Shown here: positions 61,805 to 64,000 of the stretch, piece after piece
How the letters are laid out: the number at the start of each line of letters is the position of its first letter
Numbering within the stretch: position 1 is the first letter of the stretch
From: UBA8401 sp041665525
GTDB taxonomy: Bacteria > Bacteroidota > Ignavibacteria > UBA10030 > UBA8401
Length of the DNA stretch: 64,000 nucleotides
Reading direction: 5' to 3'
NCBI GenBank assembly: GCA_041665525.1
Contig: JBAYIS010000001.1
Location: 62,001 to 126,000, forward strand
Translations under genes and position numbers: made by a program
Notes under the pieces: generated by a model
The model's input: only the letters and a program-made list of their open reading frames with translations
What the model was told of the DNA's origin: nothing
Databases searched by the model: none

Positions 61805-62914
61805 TGTTTGAAGATTCAAAAGCTGAACTGCAAAAACTACAGGAACGGCTCACGCAACTTCGGGGGTTTCTTTGACATCGAAGTCAAACAAAGTGAAATA
61901 GATTCCCTCCAGCATAAAACCTCCGAACCAAACTTCTGGAATGACAACGTTGCCGCGCAAAAAGTGCTGCAGGAGATCAACTCCCGCAAATCGTGGGTGG
62001 ATGCATGGTCTTCGTGCCAGAGATTGATTGAAGATGCCTATGCATTTATTGATCTCGCCGAAGAGACCGGCGATGAATCGCTTCAACAAGAGATCGATTC
62101 CGAATTCCGGAAGATCTCCAATGCTCTGGCAGATATGGAATTCCGCAATATGCTGAGCGGCACCGATGACAAACGGAACGCAATCCTAACGGTACATTCC
62201 GGCGCCGGTGGAACGGAATCCCAGGACTGGGCGGAGATGCTGCTGAGGATGTATTCCCGATGGTGTGAAAAGAACGGATTCAAGATCTCGCTGGCAGAGC
62301 GTCAAGACGGAGATGGTGCGGGGATAAAGAGCGCAACGATTGAAGTCTCCGGCGATTATGCATTCGGTTATTTGAAAGCAGAGATCGGTGTACATCGACT
62401 CGTCCGAATCTCACCCTTCGATGCCAATAAGCGACGACACACATCGTTTGCCTCGGTGTTCGTCTATCCGGAAATTGAGGATGACGTGGAGATTGAGATC
62501 AATCCAGCCGACATTGAGATGGATACCTACCGCGCCGGCGGTAAAGGGGGACAGAATGTGAATAAGGTGGAAACCGCCGTGCGGCTCCGGCATCTTCCCA
62601 GCGGTGTGGTTGTAGCATGCCAGGAAGAGCGGTCGCAGTTCCAAAACCGCGAACGCGCTATGAAGATGCTGAAGTCCCGGCTGTATCAGATCCGCAAAGA
62701 GGAAGAGGAAGCGCGTCTTGCGGCGATCGAAGGGACCAAGAAAAAAATCGAATGGGGAAGTCAGATTCGATCGTATGTCTTCCATCCGTATAATATGGTG
62801 AAGGACCACCGGACGGAATTCGAGACCAGCGATACACAGGGTGTGATGGACGGCGACATAGATAAGTTCATCAAAGCATATTTAATGCAATCCAGCAATC
62901 AAAAGGCCGCATAA
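61804..62914 (+). CDS. prfB: Peptide chain release factor 2 with programmed +1 frameshift
   Basis: A 369-residue RF2 needing a +1 frameshift. The zero frame starts at ATG 61804 and runs 23 codons to a TGA at 61873. The site C-G-G-G-G-G then T-T-T then CTT TGA C is the standard RF2 cassette: an internal Shine-Dalgarno, a slippery CTT, the weak TGA, and C. After skipping one T the frame continues from GAC to the stop at 62912-62914. The tripeptide S-P-F (about residue 195), typical of RF2, and G-G-Q in G-K-G-G-Q-N are present. Low RF2 leads to more frameshifting, so it regulates its own level. Confidence 0.97.
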
Positions 62915-62915
62915 T

Positions 62916-64000
62916 ATGGCATTCACGTCATTCGTTGCGCGCCGATTTCTTCAATACCAAAAATCTTCCCGGTCGCAGAATTTCATTTCCTTCATCACAC
63001 TTATTGCAGTCACCGGCGTTGCACTCGGAGTGGCATCGCTCATTATTGCTCTGACAATCCTCGGAGGGTTTGAAAAAGAACTGAAAGAAAAAGTCACCGG
63101 ATTCACCACGCACATCCAGGTGACGACATTCACGAATCAGCCGATACGCTATTACAACCACATCGAGACCAAGCTGCGGAAAGAATTCCCTCAGATTCAT
63201 ACGGTCTCCGCATTCATTGCAAAAGAGGGGATGGTCAATTTTGGTGAGTCCACCGAAGGTGTCATCATCAAAGGATTGGAAAATGTTTCTGGAGAAAACG
63301 GGATTCGTCAGTATCTGACTGATGGAACGGTCGATTTCAGCAAAATCTCGGACGGACTCTACGGTTGCGTTGTTGGAAAGAAATTGCTCACTACGATTGG
63401 CGCCAATCTTCATGATACTGTTCTCGTGTTCGGACTACAGGGCCATTTACAGACCTCGCTTGCTCCGAACATCATGGCGTTTGTTGTGAATGGAATTTAC
63501 GAATCGGGTATGTCCGAGTACGACGATATTTATTTCTTTACAGATATCCCGGCGGTTCAGGAATTAATAAACTATGACCGGGCAGTTTCCGGATTCGAAA
63601 TACTGCTGACGGATGTGGAGCAGGCGGATTCAACGTCTAAACAGATTATGGAAGTGCTGGGTTATCCTTTCAATGCACGGACACTCTACCAGCTTTACCG
63701 CAATCTGTTTACATGGATTGAACTGCAAAAGGAGCCGATTCCGTTGATCTTAGGATTGATCATCGCCGTTGCGGCAGTGAATATTATCGGTACTCTATTG
63801 ATGCTAGTGTTGGAAAAACGCAAACAGGTTGGTGTACTGAGATCCCTCGGTGCTTCAGCAGCATCCATCCAAAGGATTTTTCTGATCAAGGGGACGATCA
63901 TTGCGGTGGCGGGGACTTTCATAGGAAATGTTCTGGGATTTTTGGTCTGTTGGACCCAACAACAATATCATTTCTTTTCTCTGCCGTCCACAATCTACTT
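62916..64000 (+). CDS. LolC/LolE-type ABC transporter permease, 5' part
   Basis: The N-terminal 361 residues of a membrane protein cut by the window end. F-V-A-R-R-F-L-Q near the start, then a helix (G-V-A-L-G-V-A-S-L-I-I-A) and a large periplasmic domain, and then a second helix (about residue 272 on) with K-Q-V-G-V-L-R-S-L-G-A-S match FtsX/LolC permeases. These move lipoproteins or other lipids out of the inner membrane. The partner ATPase LolD would be expected downstream or elsewhere. The start follows prfB by one base. Confidence 0.88.
   Translation, partial: MAFTSFVARRFLQYQKSSRSQNFISFITLIAVTGVALGVASLIIALTILGGFEKELKEKVTGFTTHIQVTTFTNQPIRYYNHIETKLRKEFPQIHTVSAFIAKEGMVNFGESTEGVIIKGLENVSGENGIRQYLTDGTVDFSKISDGLYGCVVGKKLLTTIGANLHDTVLVFGLQGHLQTSLAPNIMAFVVNGIYESGMSEYDDIYFFTDIPAVQELINYDRAVSGFEILLTDVEQADSTSKQIMEVLGYPFNARTLYQLYRNLFTWIELQKEPIPLILGLIIAVAAVNIIGTLLMLVLEKRKQVGVLRSLGASAASIQRIFLIKGTIIAVAGTFIGNVLGFLVCWTQQQYHFFSLPSTIY

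Noticed and set aside
1..64000. CRISPR array, transposase, integrase or prophage
   Set aside because: I found no regularly spaced direct repeats and no mobile-element proteins.

Overview
The window reads as about 64 kb of ordinary chromosome from a Gram-negative bacterium of the FCB group, most likely near Ignavibacteriota/Chlorobi or Bacteroidota. This is inferred from gene content, not from a marker-gene tree. Supporting signs are a fused CcoN-CcoO cytochrome oxidase subunit with a one-heme CcoP, a small histone H1-like protein, an S21 protein starting at TTG, lolC/E-, tolC- and tatA-type envelope genes, and moderate GC. Genes are densely packed, ATGA-type overlaps are common, intrinsic terminators are clear, and TTG/GTG starts are frequent. 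No CRISPR array, insertion sequence, prophage or rRNA gene was seen. One tRNA gene, tRNA-Arg(CCU), is present.

Region by region. 1-6442 (+) is a cbb3 oxidase locus (ccoI end, ccoS, fused ccoNO, ccoQ, ccoP, ccoG, ccoH, a SafE/UreH-like membrane protein), i.e. microaerobic respiration with its own copper and heme assembly. 6447-21251 is almost all minus strand: a CBS-domain protein, an RhlE-type helicase, RlmF, small enzymes, a TolC/MacB-permease/HlyD-type efflux operon without a linked ATPase, a DUF59 Fe-S assembly factor behind an 18-bp palindrome, an outer-membrane barrel plus monoheme lipoprotein pair, and a fur-feoA-feoA-feoB ferrous-iron operon with a consensus promoter and Fur-type operator. 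21459-27003 (+) carries an SDR enzyme, a CPBP protease-like protein, a histone H1-like protein, an ECF sigma factor with an unusually large anti-sigma-like partner, and a membrane dipeptidase.

27039-44762 is mainly housekeeping: rpsU with a zinc-ribbon protein, purSQ, tatA, gatA, sucD, ndk, Nudix, mgsA, a reverse-transsulfuration operon with a small unknown protein inside it (minus strand), plsY, htrA, purB, a lysine-degradation pair (aldehyde dehydrogenase plus lysine 6-aminotransferase), nadE, rsmI and a TMEM175-like channel. 44808-58152 holds tRNA-Arg, proS, an aldehyde dehydrogenase, dnaE, trxA and a type II secretion/type IV pilus-like module (PilC, PilB, two non-canonical pilin-like proteins, a YD-repeat protein). 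58278-64000 holds aspS, a split AtuA pair, prfB with a programmed +1 frameshift, and the start of a LolC/E-type permease cut by the window end.

I found no clear-cut new defence or mobile system. The best candidates for undescribed biology are the ECF sigma/anti-sigma fusion, the pilin-like module, the small protein inside the transsulfuration operon, the barrel/monoheme-cytochrome pair, and a possible -1 frame extension of tatA that ends on the gatA start codon.
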